Origin: Acidovorax delafieldii | GTDB lineage: Bacteria > Pseudomonadota > Gammaproteobacteria > Burkholderiales > Burkholderiaceae_C | Length of the DNA stretch: 64,000 nt | Direction of reading: 5' to 3' | Assembly: GCF_007993815.1 (NCBI RefSeq) | Contig: NZ_VJWE01000015.1 | Coordinates: 1 to 64,000, forward strand | Shown: piece by piece, positions 53,552 through 61,515 of the stretch | Layout: each line of letters begins with the position of its first letter | Numbering within the stretch: position 1 is the stretch's first letter | Notes under the pieces: generated by a model | What the model was told of the DNA's origin: nothing | The model's database searches: none | The model's input: the letters and a program-made list of their open reading frames with translations, nothing else | Program-made: the position numbers and the translations under genes

Positions 53552-54523
53552 ATGCAAAGAAGACACGTCCTGGCCGCCTGCAGCGCGGCCGCTCTTGGAT
53601 GGCCGGCGCTGCCGGCCCTGGCCCAAGCCTATCCCGAGCGAGCGATCAAGCTCTATCAGGGGTTCGCTCCTGGTGGAAATGCGGACGCTATCGCCCGCGC
53701 TGTGGGCGCAGAGATGGCCAAAGCCTTGGGCCAGGCCGTGGTGGTGGAGGCACAGTCTGGAGCTGGCGGCACCATCGCCGCCACCACGGTAGCGCGGGCA
53801 AAGCCCGACGGATACACGTTGCTGCTCGCCACCGGGGGGCATGCGGTGGCGGGCGCTCTCTACAACACGCTCCCCTACAAGTCAGTTGCGGACTTCGAGA
53901 TGGTTTCCACGATCACCTTCTTTCCGTTCCTGGTGGTTGTCAACGCCAATTCGAAAGTCCAGAGCCTGCGTGAAGTCATCGCAAACGCGCAGGCCACACC
54001 GGGATCGGTTGGCTACGGGACTGCGGGCGTGGGCTCAACCCACCATCTGGCGGGCGAGCTGCTGGCCAAGATGGCTCGAGTCAATCTTTTGCACGTTCCT
54101 TATCGGGGCGATGCTGCATCGATCACGGCGCTGCTGGCAGGCGATGTGCCATTCATCATCGCTCCGCCGACCGCGGTATTGACCAACATCCAGGCGGGGA
54201 AGCTGCGCGCCATCGCAACCACCGGCCCCCAAAGGTGGGCAGGCCTGCCAAACGTTCCCACCGTCGTGGAGCACGGTGTGACGGGCTATGACGTGCGCTC
54301 GTGGGCCGGCCTTCTGGCGCCCGCAGGAACACCCCGACCGATCGTTGATCGCCTCAATGCGGAGGTGCTTCGTGCGCTACAGGCGCCTGCAGTACGGCAG
54401 CGTCTGGAGGACATGGGCGGCGAAGCGCGTGGCAGCACGCCCGAGGAAATGAAGGTCATGGTGAGCCACGAGATCGAAAAATGGCAGCAGGTAGTGGCTG
54501 ATGCCAAGATTCCCAAACAATGA
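53552..54523 (+). CDS. Bug/TctC-family periplasmic substrate-binding protein
   Basis: The 323-residue receptor has a signal peptide (RRHVLAACSAAALGWPALPA) and Bug motifs: ERAIKLYQGFAPGGNADAIA, EAQSGAGGTIAATTVARAKP and HVPYRGDAASITALLAGDVP. The ATG at 53552 is chosen because upstream in-frame codons overlap the FAH gene. It would bind the acid degraded by this operon; no TctAB genes are present. Confidence 0.93.
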   Translation: MQRRHVLAACSAAALGWPALPALAQAYPERAIKLYQGFAPGGNADAIARAVGAEMAKALGQAVVVEAQSGAGGTIAATTVARAKPDGYTLLLATGGHAVAGALYNTLPYKSVADFEMVSTITFFPFLVVVNANSKVQSLREVIANAQATPGSVGYGTAGVGSTHHLAGELLAKMARVNLLHVPYRGDAASITALLAGDVPFIIAPPTAVLTNIQAGKLRAIATTGPQRWAGLPNVPTVVEHGVTGYDVRSWAGLLAPAGTPRPIVDRLNAEVLRALQAPAVRQRLEDMGGEARGSTPEEMKVMVSHEIEKWQQVVADAKIPKQ

Positions 54524-54552
54524 CTCCAATCACCTTGTCGAAGGACTTTTGA

Positions 54553-55131
54553 ATGAACTTGATCGCTATCCGAAAACGCAGCCTGACCATTGAAACGGTG
54601 TACCACGAGGGCGGGCCACCGGTAGACACGCCGCTGCGCATCGCCTCTGCTTGCGCTGTGATTCGCAATCCTTACGCTGGCCGCTATGAGCCAGATCTGC
54701 TGCCCTTCATGGCCGAGCTGCGCACCCTCGGTACGATGCTCGCTGAAGAGCTGGTGGCTACGCTGGGCAAGGAAAAAGTACAGGCCTATAGCAAGGCAGC
54801 CATCGTCGGCGTGAATGGCGAGTTGGAGCATGGCGCCGTCTGGCATGAAGCGGGGGGCTGGGCAATGCGCCAAGTGCTGGGTGAACCCAAAGCCATCGTG
54901 CCGTCGGCGAAGGCCGTGGCCGCTACGGGCTACCGCTTGATGGTGCCACTGCATTACATCCATGCGGCCTATGTCCGGAGCCATTTCAACAGTGCCGAGG
55001 TGGGGATTCAGGACGCGCCCCGCCCCGACGAAATCCTTTTCGCACTGGTGATGGCCGATGGCGGACGCGTCCACTCGCGCCTGGGCGGCCTGACGCGCGA
55101 GCAGGTGTCTGTACACGACGGCCAGCGCTGA
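54553..55131 (+). CDS. Amino acid synthesis family protein (DUF1185)
   Basis: The 192-residue protein starts MNLIAIRKRSLTIETVYHEG and contains SACAVIRNPYAGRYEPDLLP, AAIVGVNGELEHGAVWHEAG and VPLHYIHAAYVRSHFNSAEV, diagnostic of DUF1185. The label 'amino acid synthesis' is historical; these proteins sit in Bug-containing catabolic operons and their reaction is unknown. It lies between a Bug receptor and an MDR oxidoreductase, 8 nt before the latter. Confidence 0.9.
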   Translation: MNLIAIRKRSLTIETVYHEGGPPVDTPLRIASACAVIRNPYAGRYEPDLLPFMAELRTLGTMLAEELVATLGKEKVQAYSKAAIVGVNGELEHGAVWHEAGGWAMRQVLGEPKAIVPSAKAVAATGYRLMVPLHYIHAAYVRSHFNSAEVGIQDAPRPDEILFALVMADGGRVHSRLGGLTREQVSVHDGQR

Positions 55132-55139
55132 GGTTAGAC

Positions 55140-56153
55140 ATGGCGACTTCTTCCACTGGCACGATGAAGGCCGTGCAGCTCCAGGTCACGGGTGGTCCGG
55201 AGGTTCTGTCTTTGGTGGACATCCCTGTACCTCATCCCGGACCGGGCCAGGTACGCGTCCGGGCTCATGCCATAGGCGCAGGTGGGCCGGACGTTCTGAT
55301 TCGCAACGGTACTTACAAATGGATGCCCCCACTGCCCGCGGTGCCCGGCAATGAGCTGTCCGGGGTCGTCGATGCCATCGGTGAGGGCGTCACCCGCCTG
55401 TCTGTGGGTGATCGCGTGCTGGTCAGTGCACGAGAGTTGCCACAGCGCGGGGGCTGCTACGTGCAGGCGATCTGCGTGCCCGAAGTTGTGCCATTTGTGC
55501 TGCCTGAGAGCATTGCGTTCGAGGACGCGGTGAGTCTCGGTAACTTCCAGCTCGCACTGGCGCTGCTGGCCAGCAACGGCAACCTACCCGCTAAAGCGAT
55601 CCTGATCCCCGGTGCAGCAGGTGGGGTTGCCACCGCGCTGGCCCAGGTGGCGCGCTCGCGAGGCCTGCGCGTCATCGGTACTGCATCAACCCCGGAAAAA
55701 CGCCAGTTCGCCTTGGAAAACGGAGTTAGCGAACTTGTTGATGGCGATGTGCAGGCCCTGCCGCAACGCGTCATGGAGCTCACTGGGGGGCGTGGCGTCG
55801 ACCTCGCTTTTGATCATGTGGGGGCGGCGCTGTTTATCGCCTGTCTGCGGTCGCTGGCCCCCTCAGGCATGGCGGTGTCGTACAACATCCTTGCAGGCCC
55901 ACCATCGAGTGATGTGTTCGATGAGCTTCGCAAACTGCTCGCCAAGAGTCTGGCGATACGCACCTTCTCCATTCACGCGGTGGATGCCGATGTGGCTCAG
56001 CGCCGCAGCTTGATGGAGCAAGCCATTGCGCTCATGGCGAGTGGCCAGGTGCGTGCACCGCGTGCCATGCGCATGCCACTGGCAGAGGTTCGTCAGGCCC
56101 ACGAGCTGTTGGACATCGGTGGCACGCTGGGCAAGCTGGTCCTCATTCCCTGA
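55140..56153 (+). CDS. Zinc-independent MDR oxidoreductase (quinone-reductase type)
   Basis: The 337-residue NADPH-dependent MDR protein shows an N-terminal GroES-like domain (PVPHPGPGQVRVRAHAIGAG, NELSGVVDAIGEGVTRLSVG) and a Rossmann fold (IPGAAGGVATALAQVARSRG). The structural and catalytic zinc Cys clusters of alcohol dehydrogenases are absent, pointing to the quinone oxidoreductase/enoyl reductase branch. The substrate is unknown; the operon position suggests reduction of an enone or enoyl intermediate. Confidence 0.9.
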   Translation: MATSSTGTMKAVQLQVTGGPEVLSLVDIPVPHPGPGQVRVRAHAIGAGGPDVLIRNGTYKWMPPLPAVPGNELSGVVDAIGEGVTRLSVGDRVLVSARELPQRGGCYVQAICVPEVVPFVLPESIAFEDAVSLGNFQLALALLASNGNLPAKAILIPGAAGGVATALAQVARSRGLRVIGTASTPEKRQFALENGVSELVDGDVQALPQRVMELTGGRGVDLAFDHVGAALFIACLRSLAPSGMAVSYNILAGPPSSDVFDELRKLLAKSLAIRTFSIHAVDADVAQRRSLMEQAIALMASGQVRAPRAMRMPLAEVRQAHELLDIGGTLGKLVLIP

Positions 56154-56157
56154 ACCC

Positions 56158-56733
56158 ATGGAGTCTCGCAACGTGAACCCACCCTATACCGCCAATCTCG
56201 CTCACTGTGGCATTTTTTGCCGTGACCTGGAGGTGATGAAGGCTTTCTATACCGGAGTGTTCGACATGCAGGAGACTGATCGTGGCCAGGGCGTGACCTT
56301 TCGCTTCGAGATCGTGTTTCTGAGCGGGCGCGGTGATCAGCACCACCAGTTGGTGCTGGCTGGAGGGCGGGGTGAAGATGCCCCGAGCACCGTGATGCAG
56401 CTGTCCTTCAAGGTCCAGACCATTGATCATCTGCGCGAGGCGCGTCGCCGCGCCTTGGCACTGGGCGCGTCGAAGATGCGTGGGCTTAACCACGGGAATG
56501 CGATATCCATTTACTGCATGGACCCGGAAGACAACACGGTGGAGGTTTATCTGGACACTCCTTGGTACGTGAGCCAGCCCCACGGTGATCCTTTGGACCT
56601 GGATCAGGATGACGAAGCCATCTGGGCCCAGACGGAGCGTGTGGTGCGTTCGGACCCCAGCTTTATGCCGGTATCCGAGTGGGCTGCGCAGTTTGCTGAA
56701 CGACGCGCGGCATTGAAGGCCGGGAGCGCGTAG
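56158..56733 (+). CDS. VOC-family (glyoxalase/extradiol dioxygenase fold) protein
   Basis: The 191-residue protein contains ANLAHCGIFCRDLEVMKAFY, with H16 the first metal ligand, SIYCMDPEDNTVEVYLDTPW with the last Glu ligand, and a long C-terminal helical tail. Biphenyl-diol dioxygenase-like and glyoxalase-like proteins share this pattern. The ATG at 56158 lacks a ribosome site; the GTG at 56173 has GGAG 10 nt upstream and may be the true start. It ends the FAH-Bug-DUF1185-MDR operon and could open a catecholic ring. Confidence 0.85.
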   Translation: MESRNVNPPYTANLAHCGIFCRDLEVMKAFYTGVFDMQETDRGQGVTFRFEIVFLSGRGDQHHQLVLAGGRGEDAPSTVMQLSFKVQTIDHLREARRRALALGASKMRGLNHGNAISIYCMDPEDNTVEVYLDTPWYVSQPHGDPLDLDQDDEAIWAQTERVVRSDPSFMPVSEWAAQFAERRAALKAGSA

Positions 56734-56820
56734 CGAACGCTCGTTTTTCGCGATAACGCGAAGGCTTTCGGCTTGGAGATGCAACAGGCGTTCGACGTTT
56801 TGCTTGTGTTCGCACGCAAC

Positions 56821-56844
56821 AAAAAGGGCTCCCAATGGGAGCCC
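56821..56844 (-). terminator. Terminator for the DUF4148 transcript
   Basis: On the minus strand GGGCTCCC-ATT-GGGAGCCC is followed by TTTTTGTT. It lies about 140 nt beyond the DUF4148 stop, with the dispersed repeat in between, so the repeat is part of the 3' untranslated region. Confidence 0.75.
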
Positions 56845-56896
56845 CGTTTGCTTGATCAGTGCGGGAGTGAGTGCTTGTCTAAAACACTCCCCATGG

Positions 56897-57003
56897 CAAC
56901 AGCACCCGCACCGCGCGAAGTGCCACCCCCATGGGAAGTCCCGCAACTGCTTCAAACCAATCTCAGCAGTTGGTCTGCCAAATTACATGGCGCTGAATTC
57001 GCC
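56897..57003 (-). repeat. Dispersed repeat, copy 2, overlapping the end of the DUF4148 gene
   Basis: This is the partner of the repeat at 13284-13389, in inverted orientation. On the minus strand its first bases encode the GEFSAM end of the DUF4148 protein, and the rest is 3' untranslated sequence up to the terminator. The conserved untranslated part (GTTGCGGGACTTCCCATGG, GGCACTTCGCGCGGTGCG) suggests an RNA-level or mobile-repeat role. Confidence 0.75.
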
Positions 57004-57276
57004 CGAAGGGATCTGGCCGGTGCGCACGGCTTCGGCAGCCTGTGCACGCACGACAGCGCGGTCAGCGGTGGACTTGTAGGTCACCACACGCGAGCCTGCG
57101 GGTTCCATGTTGTGGGTCTTGGCTTCCACTACAGCTTCGGCTTGCACTTCAGCGCGGGTGCGGTTCGTATCGAACTTCAGGGCAAATTGCGAGCCATCGG
57201 CTTCATCGGCATGGGCGCCAAAAGCGGCGAAAGCGGCAACAGCGGCGACGGAGAGGAAACGGGCAGTCTTGTTCAT
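56983..57276 (-). CDS. DUF4148 domain protein
   Basis: This 97-residue exported protein has a signal peptide (MNKTARFLSVAAVAAFAAFG, cleaved after AHA). The DUF4148 pattern follows: TRAEVQAEAVVEAKTHNMEP, GSRVVTYKSTADRAVVRAQA, then AAEAVRTGQIPSGEF. These small periplasmic proteins are multicopy in Burkholderiales and of unknown function. GGATTTTC precedes the ATG weakly. It is monocistronic, with its own terminator. Confidence 0.92.
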   Translation of the reverse strand: MNKTARFLSVAAVAAFAAFGAHADEADGSQFALKFDTNRTRAEVQAEAVVEAKTHNMEPAGSRVVTYKSTADRAVVRAQAAEAVRTGQIPSGEFSAM

Positions 57277-57593
57277 GATGAAAATCCTTAAAAGCTAAAA
57301 AAGCGTCTCAAAAAAGCCGGATCAAAAACCATTCCTGAACCGGGTTCGGTGAGTCGCCTTGCGGGTTCGGCTCATCGATGGGATGAACTGTACGCCGATG
57401 GTGTTCAGGGAAAAACCACTCAGTCGCAAACTAACTGTTCCAGTTTTGAAAACAATGGCTGGGCCACGTACTGTGACGTTTCGCGTCAGTGGTTGGAGGC
57501 GCCGAAGCGTCAGTTTCCATCGCCCCGGGCGTTGGGCCGGGGACTACACAGCAGTGGTTTGTGCCCTGGCTGCAGGCCTGCGGATCTATCGGT
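57277..57593. other. Intergenic region between two minus-strand genes
   Basis: About 317 nt hold no convincing gene. The part near 57280-57330 is AT-rich and probably contains the DUF4148 promoter. Open frames on the plus strand here lack family resemblance. Confidence 0.4.
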
Positions 57594-58184
57594 CTATGGC
57601 TTGTTGCGTGTCTTGCGCACCGAACGCGGAGCGGGGCTTGTGGCTCGGGTGCTTGCCTGATCCAGCCACAGTAAGGTGTCCATTTGCGCCATGAAATGGC
57701 GCAAATAGTCGGGGGACAGGGAGCGCATCAGGTTGAGTGAGCGCAGCATCAGCTTGTGGGCGTTGAGTGGCCCGGCGTTCTCAGGCCCCCTGTGCAGGGC
57801 CTGCACCACCTGCTGCTCGGCGGCGATGTGCGACCAGACCTCGCTGAAATGGCGCACGCTTTTGAGCGCGGGCAATGGAGCGCTGTCCATCGCAAAGGGG
57901 TCGTCCCTGGCGATGCTGCGCCGAGGGGTTCCCAGGGTTTGGTTCAGTTGTGCCAGCGCAGATGCTGCAGGGGCGGGGCGTTGGTTGCCCTGTGATGGAG
58001 GTGTGTGGGGCGGGCTTTCGGGGTAGCTCGCCAGCGCCGTATCGAGCTTGTGCGCCAACAGCCGCTGCACGGCCGCTGATTGGCCAGGCAGGCGGCGCGC
58101 CAGGATCTCCAGGTAGTGAAAACGCGCGGGGTCGTTGTGGTGCGCGCCCACTGCACGCAATGCCTCCAGACGGGGATCTGTCAT
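57594..58184 (-). CDS. DUF2894 protein, fourth gene of the motor-like cluster
   Basis: The 196-residue protein starts MTDPRLEALRAVGAHHNDPA and contains ARFHYLEILARRLPGQSAAV and a C-terminal helical block (ALKSVRHFSEVWSHIAAEQQ, LMRSLSPDYLRHFMAQMDTL). This matches DUF2894, found only beside DUF802 and DUF3348 genes. It has no signal peptide or membrane segment, so it is probably cytoplasmic. Its ATG overlaps the OmpA-family gene's stop (ATGA). Function unknown. Confidence 0.9.
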   Translation of the reverse strand: MTDPRLEALRAVGAHHNDPARFHYLEILARRLPGQSAAVQRLLAHKLDTALASYPESPPHTPPSQGNQRPAPAASALAQLNQTLGTPRRSIARDDPFAMDSAPLPALKSVRHFSEVWSHIAAEQQVVQALHRGPENAGPLNAHKLMLRSLNLMRSLSPDYLRHFMAQMDTLLWLDQASTRATSPAPRSVRKTRNKP

Positions 58185-58849
58185 GGTGCGCGGGGAGACT
58201 CGGTGGACCGGGGGGTGGCGGCCTTGGGGACTGGGGCCATCTCCACCCGGCGGTTTTGTGCACGGCCTTTTTCGTCGCTGTTGTCAGCCACGGGTTGTTC
58301 GGCGCCAAAGGCTGCGGCGAACACCTGGGACGATGGCATGCCCTCGTCAATCAGAGCCCGGGTCACGGTGAGTGCACGCTGGGCTGACAGCTCCAGGTTG
58401 TCCGCAAAACGCTTCTGGCTGCCGCGTAGCAGCGCGGTGTTGTCGGTGAAGCCGCTGACCATCAGCATTTCGTCGCGCTCCCGCAAGTAAACCCCCAACG
58501 GCTGAACCAGACTCTTGAGCAGTTGCCGTCCCTCGGCACGCAGTTCGTCCGAACCGGTGGCAAACAGCACGCTGCCGCTGATACCAATGCGCCCGTTGTT
58601 CACCGTCACGCGCCCGCTGGCCAGCGGAATGGCCAGGGCCTTCTCAAGCGCCATGCGCCGCTGCTCTTCCATCTGGCGCTTTTGCACTTCCTGCTGCAGG
58701 CTGGCCACCAGGTCGATCTGCACCACCAGCACGCCCACGAGGATCAGTACAAACGCACCCAGCAGCCCCGCCATCAGATCGCCGAAGACGGCCCACACCG
58801 GTGCCGTCTGGTCGGTAGCATCATCCAGGGTGTCGTCCACGCCGGTCAC
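58181..58849 (-). CDS. MotB/ZorB-like inner-membrane protein with OmpA peptidoglycan-binding domain
   Basis: The 222-residue protein has one N-terminal membrane segment (FGDLMAGLLGAFVLILVGVL, residues 22-41) bearing D24 just inside the membrane, the place of the proton-accepting Asp in MotB, TolR and ZorB. A short coiled coil follows, then an OmpA-like domain (about 95-205) with GFTDN, NLELSAQRA (151-159) and NRRVEM (199-204) for peptidoglycan binding. It starts with GTG overlapping the DUF802 stop. It likely forms the stator plug with the DUF802 protein. Confidence 0.92.
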   Translation of the reverse strand: MTGVDDTLDDATDQTAPVWAVFGDLMAGLLGAFVLILVGVLVVQIDLVASLQQEVQKRQMEEQRRMALEKALAIPLASGRVTVNNGRIGISGSVLFATGSDELRAEGRQLLKSLVQPLGVYLRERDEMLMVSGFTDNTALLRGSQKRFADNLELSAQRALTVTRALIDEGMPSSQVFAAAFGAEQPVADNSDEKGRAQNRRVEMAPVPKAATPRSTESPRAP

Positions 58850-61515
58850 GCGGGCGCCCCTTGTTCTGCCGTGGCCTTGCCATGCAGTCGACGCAGGTCT
58901 TCCACGATGCCTTGTTGTGCGCTGATGCTCAGGTCAATCACCTCGCGGGCCTGCGCCACGTAGTACGCCAGCTGTTCGTCGCTGCGGCCCATGGACTCGC
59001 GAAGGGCGTCCTCCATGCCTTGCAGGCTCTCCACGAGCTTCTCGTTGCTGGCGCTGAACAGGCCGACGCCGTGCTGGAAGGATTCCCCCAGGCTGGACAA
59101 CTCGATGGCGCTGGCCGCAACCTGCGCTGCCACTTCGTCCACCTTGCCCGCCTGTGCGCCCAGGGCCTGTGCAAACTGCTGGCCCGCCTGTTCGAGCACC
59201 TCGGCGGCGGAACCCACCAGTGCGTCAATGGCCGCGCGCTGCTGCACAGCGGCTTCGTTCACGGATTGCAGCAGGCTGCCCAGCTGCTGTGTCATGGCCG
59301 TGCGCTCGGCCAGTGCGAGGTTGTCGCGTTCGCCCAGGCGTGTCATTTCCTGCCGCAACTGGGTAATGACTTCGGCCGCCGCTTGCGGCACGTCGGAGGC
59401 GGTCTGCAGCAGGCGCGTGAGGGGGGCTTCCAGCGCAGCGCCCAGGGTGGCCAGGTGCTCTGCCACGGCGGCTTGCAGAGTATCCAGGCGGTCCACTGCC
59501 GCCTGTCCGCGCGCGGCTTCTGCATCGCGCAGGGTGGTCAGTTCCTCGCGCCACACCAGGGTCAGCGCATCCATGCGTTGACTCTGGGCTTGCACCCATT
59601 GCGCTTCGTTGTCGATGCGTGTGCGCAGCAGGGCGTCGGATTGCTCCATCAGCGCGGTGGCGCTGCCCAATGTACGGTCCACCTGGGCGTTCAGTCGCAG
59701 ACTCACTTGCGTGGCGGTGTCTTCCAGGGTCTGCATCAGGGCGCGCTGTTGTTCCACGGTCTGTGTGGCTGCGCGCTGCCATTCAGCGCTGAGCGTGTGG
59801 GCCAGTCTCTCCAGGGACTGGCTCCAGCCTGCCAGCCGTTGCGCATCGGCGTCGCGCTGCGCCTGCTGAGCATCGGTGACGGTGCTTTGCAATGCAGCCA
59901 GCAAGGCCTCGGAGCGTTCTTCAAATGCGTTGTTGGCTGACTGCAGGCGGTGCTCCAGCTGCTGGGCTGCTTGGGCGAGTGCCGCGCCGGTTGTCTGGTG
60001 CTGTTCGGCAGTTTGTGCCCCCGCGCTTTGCCATTCGCCGCTGAGTTTCTGGGCCATCTGGTGCATGGACTGCGTCCAGTCGGCGAGCCGCTGCGTATCC
60101 GCAGCGCGCTGCGCACCGTGGGCTTCGGCTACCGTCGCCTGCAGTGTGGTGACCAGGGCTTCGGCCTGTTGTGCAAATGCCTGGGTGGTGGCTTGCAATT
60201 GCCGGTCCATCTGCTGTGCGGTGCGCTCCAAGGCCTGGCCCACCTCCTGCTGCTGGGCCAGCGTCTGATTGCCCGCCCGATGCCATTCGCTGGCCAGGTT
60301 GCGAGCCATGTCCTGCATGGAGTGCTCCCAGCCTTGCAGTCGCCGCTGGCCGGACTCCGCCTGGGCAGCCTGTTGCTGTGCAGCCGATACGTGCAGGGAG
60401 TCCAGCAGTGTTTTCGAGCGTGTGTCGAAAGTCTGCGTGAGCTTTTGCACTGCAACCTCAAACTGGGCGGTCAGCGCGCCCTGTGTGTTCGACTGCTGGT
60501 CGAGCGCCTTGGCCCAGGTGTCGGCCACCTTGCGTGCTGTGCCCTCCCATTGCGCACTGAGGCTTTGCAGCTGCTGGCCTGTGTGCTCTCGCAGCCGCTC
60601 GTGGGTGCGCTGGGACTCTTGTGCCAGCGTTGCCATGGCCTGTTCCACCACCGGGCGCATGGCGGCGGTGGCCTGCTGGGCACTGGTGCTCAGGCTGTCT
60701 TGCAGCGATGTACCCACGGACTGCGCCAATTGGGTGTAGGCGGCAGAGGCCTCTTGATGAAACCCCTGCTGTTGCGCCAGCAGCTGGTCGTTGAGCTGGC
60801 TGTGGCGGCGCTCCAGTCCTTCCATCATGGCTTGCAGGCGATCGGCAATCAGTGGCAGGGCCTGGGCCTGCGCTTGCAGGGCCAGCAAGGTGTCCTCGCG
60901 CCGTTGGGCGGACGAGAAGGCACGGAATAGCGTGGGGATGCGCGCATCCAGCTGGCGCACCGCCTGCAGCCTCTCTCGGCGGCTCAGGGCGGACAATAAG
61001 CCCAGTGCGGCCGATGTGGCGACCCCCGCGACGGACGTGCCGAACGACAGACCCAGCCCCTTGATGGGCGCAGCCAGTGCATTGCGGATGGATTCCAGGT
61101 TGCCTGAGGCCTCCAGGGCGAACACGGCGCCGTGGAATGTCACCACCATGCCCACGAAGGTGCCCAGCATGCCCAGCATGACCAGCAGCCCCACCAGGTA
61201 AGGCGTGAGTGCAGGGCCAGGCAGGGCTACACGCTCTCCTTCGATACGTTGGCGAACCGGGTGGCGCAGTGCGGGGTTGAGGCTTTCCAGCCAGGCATCC
61301 AGGGCAGGGGGCTCTTGATGGGCCTCTAGCGCACGCGTCAGCGAGGCGGTGGCCGCGCGATAGCGCATCAGCTCCCAAGCTCCCAGCAGGTAGGTGGCGG
61401 CGATCATCACCGTCATTGCCAGTGCCAGCGGGCTGTGGCCCACAAAACCCCAGCCCACCCAGCCAGCGGCTGCAAGGCCCGCAGCGAAGATGGCTGTCAT
61501 CACACTCTTGTTCAT
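58846..61515 (-). CDS. DUF802 protein: MotA/ExbB-like membrane domain with very long coiled-coil tail
   Basis: The 889-residue protein has TM segments at about 5-25, 31-50, 103-127 and 154-178. The last pair (GLLVMLGMLGTFVGMVVTF, then IKGLGLSFGTSVAGVATSAA) matches the MotA/TolQ/ExbB proton-channel pattern. Residues about 185-880 are almost wholly coiled coil. They include three 84-residue repeats (12 heptads each) starting with QRLAGW-like motifs (nt 60353, 60101, 59849, reading leftward). It resembles ZorA architecture. The ATG at 61515 follows CAGGA and overlaps the DUF3348 stop; the longer frame upstream is not used. Confidence 0.92.
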   Translation of the reverse strand: MNKSVMTAIFAAGLAAAGWVGWGFVGHSPLALAMTVMIAATYLLGAWELMRYRAATASLTRALEAHQEPPALDAWLESLNPALRHPVRQRIEGERVALPGPALTPYLVGLLVMLGMLGTFVGMVVTFHGAVFALEASGNLESIRNALAAPIKGLGLSFGTSVAGVATSAALGLLSALSRRERLQAVRQLDARIPTLFRAFSSAQRREDTLLALQAQAQALPLIADRLQAMMEGLERRHSQLNDQLLAQQQGFHQEASAAYTQLAQSVGTSLQDSLSTSAQQATAAMRPVVEQAMATLAQESQRTHERLREHTGQQLQSLSAQWEGTARKVADTWAKALDQQSNTQGALTAQFEVAVQKLTQTFDTRSKTLLDSLHVSAAQQQAAQAESGQRRLQGWEHSMQDMARNLASEWHRAGNQTLAQQQEVGQALERTAQQMDRQLQATTQAFAQQAEALVTTLQATVAEAHGAQRAADTQRLADWTQSMHQMAQKLSGEWQSAGAQTAEQHQTTGAALAQAAQQLEHRLQSANNAFEERSEALLAALQSTVTDAQQAQRDADAQRLAGWSQSLERLAHTLSAEWQRAATQTVEQQRALMQTLEDTATQVSLRLNAQVDRTLGSATALMEQSDALLRTRIDNEAQWVQAQSQRMDALTLVWREELTTLRDAEAARGQAAVDRLDTLQAAVAEHLATLGAALEAPLTRLLQTASDVPQAAAEVITQLRQEMTRLGERDNLALAERTAMTQQLGSLLQSVNEAAVQQRAAIDALVGSAAEVLEQAGQQFAQALGAQAGKVDEVAAQVAASAIELSSLGESFQHGVGLFSASNEKLVESLQGMEDALRESMGRSDEQLAYYVAQAREVIDLSISAQQGIVEDLRRLHGKATAEQGAPA

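Noticed and set aside
58861-60930. Long plus-strand Cys/Leu-rich frames
   Set aside because: Antisense to the Gln/Ala-rich coiled-coil repeats of the DUF802 protein; the internal repetition keeps stops out of the opposite frames.
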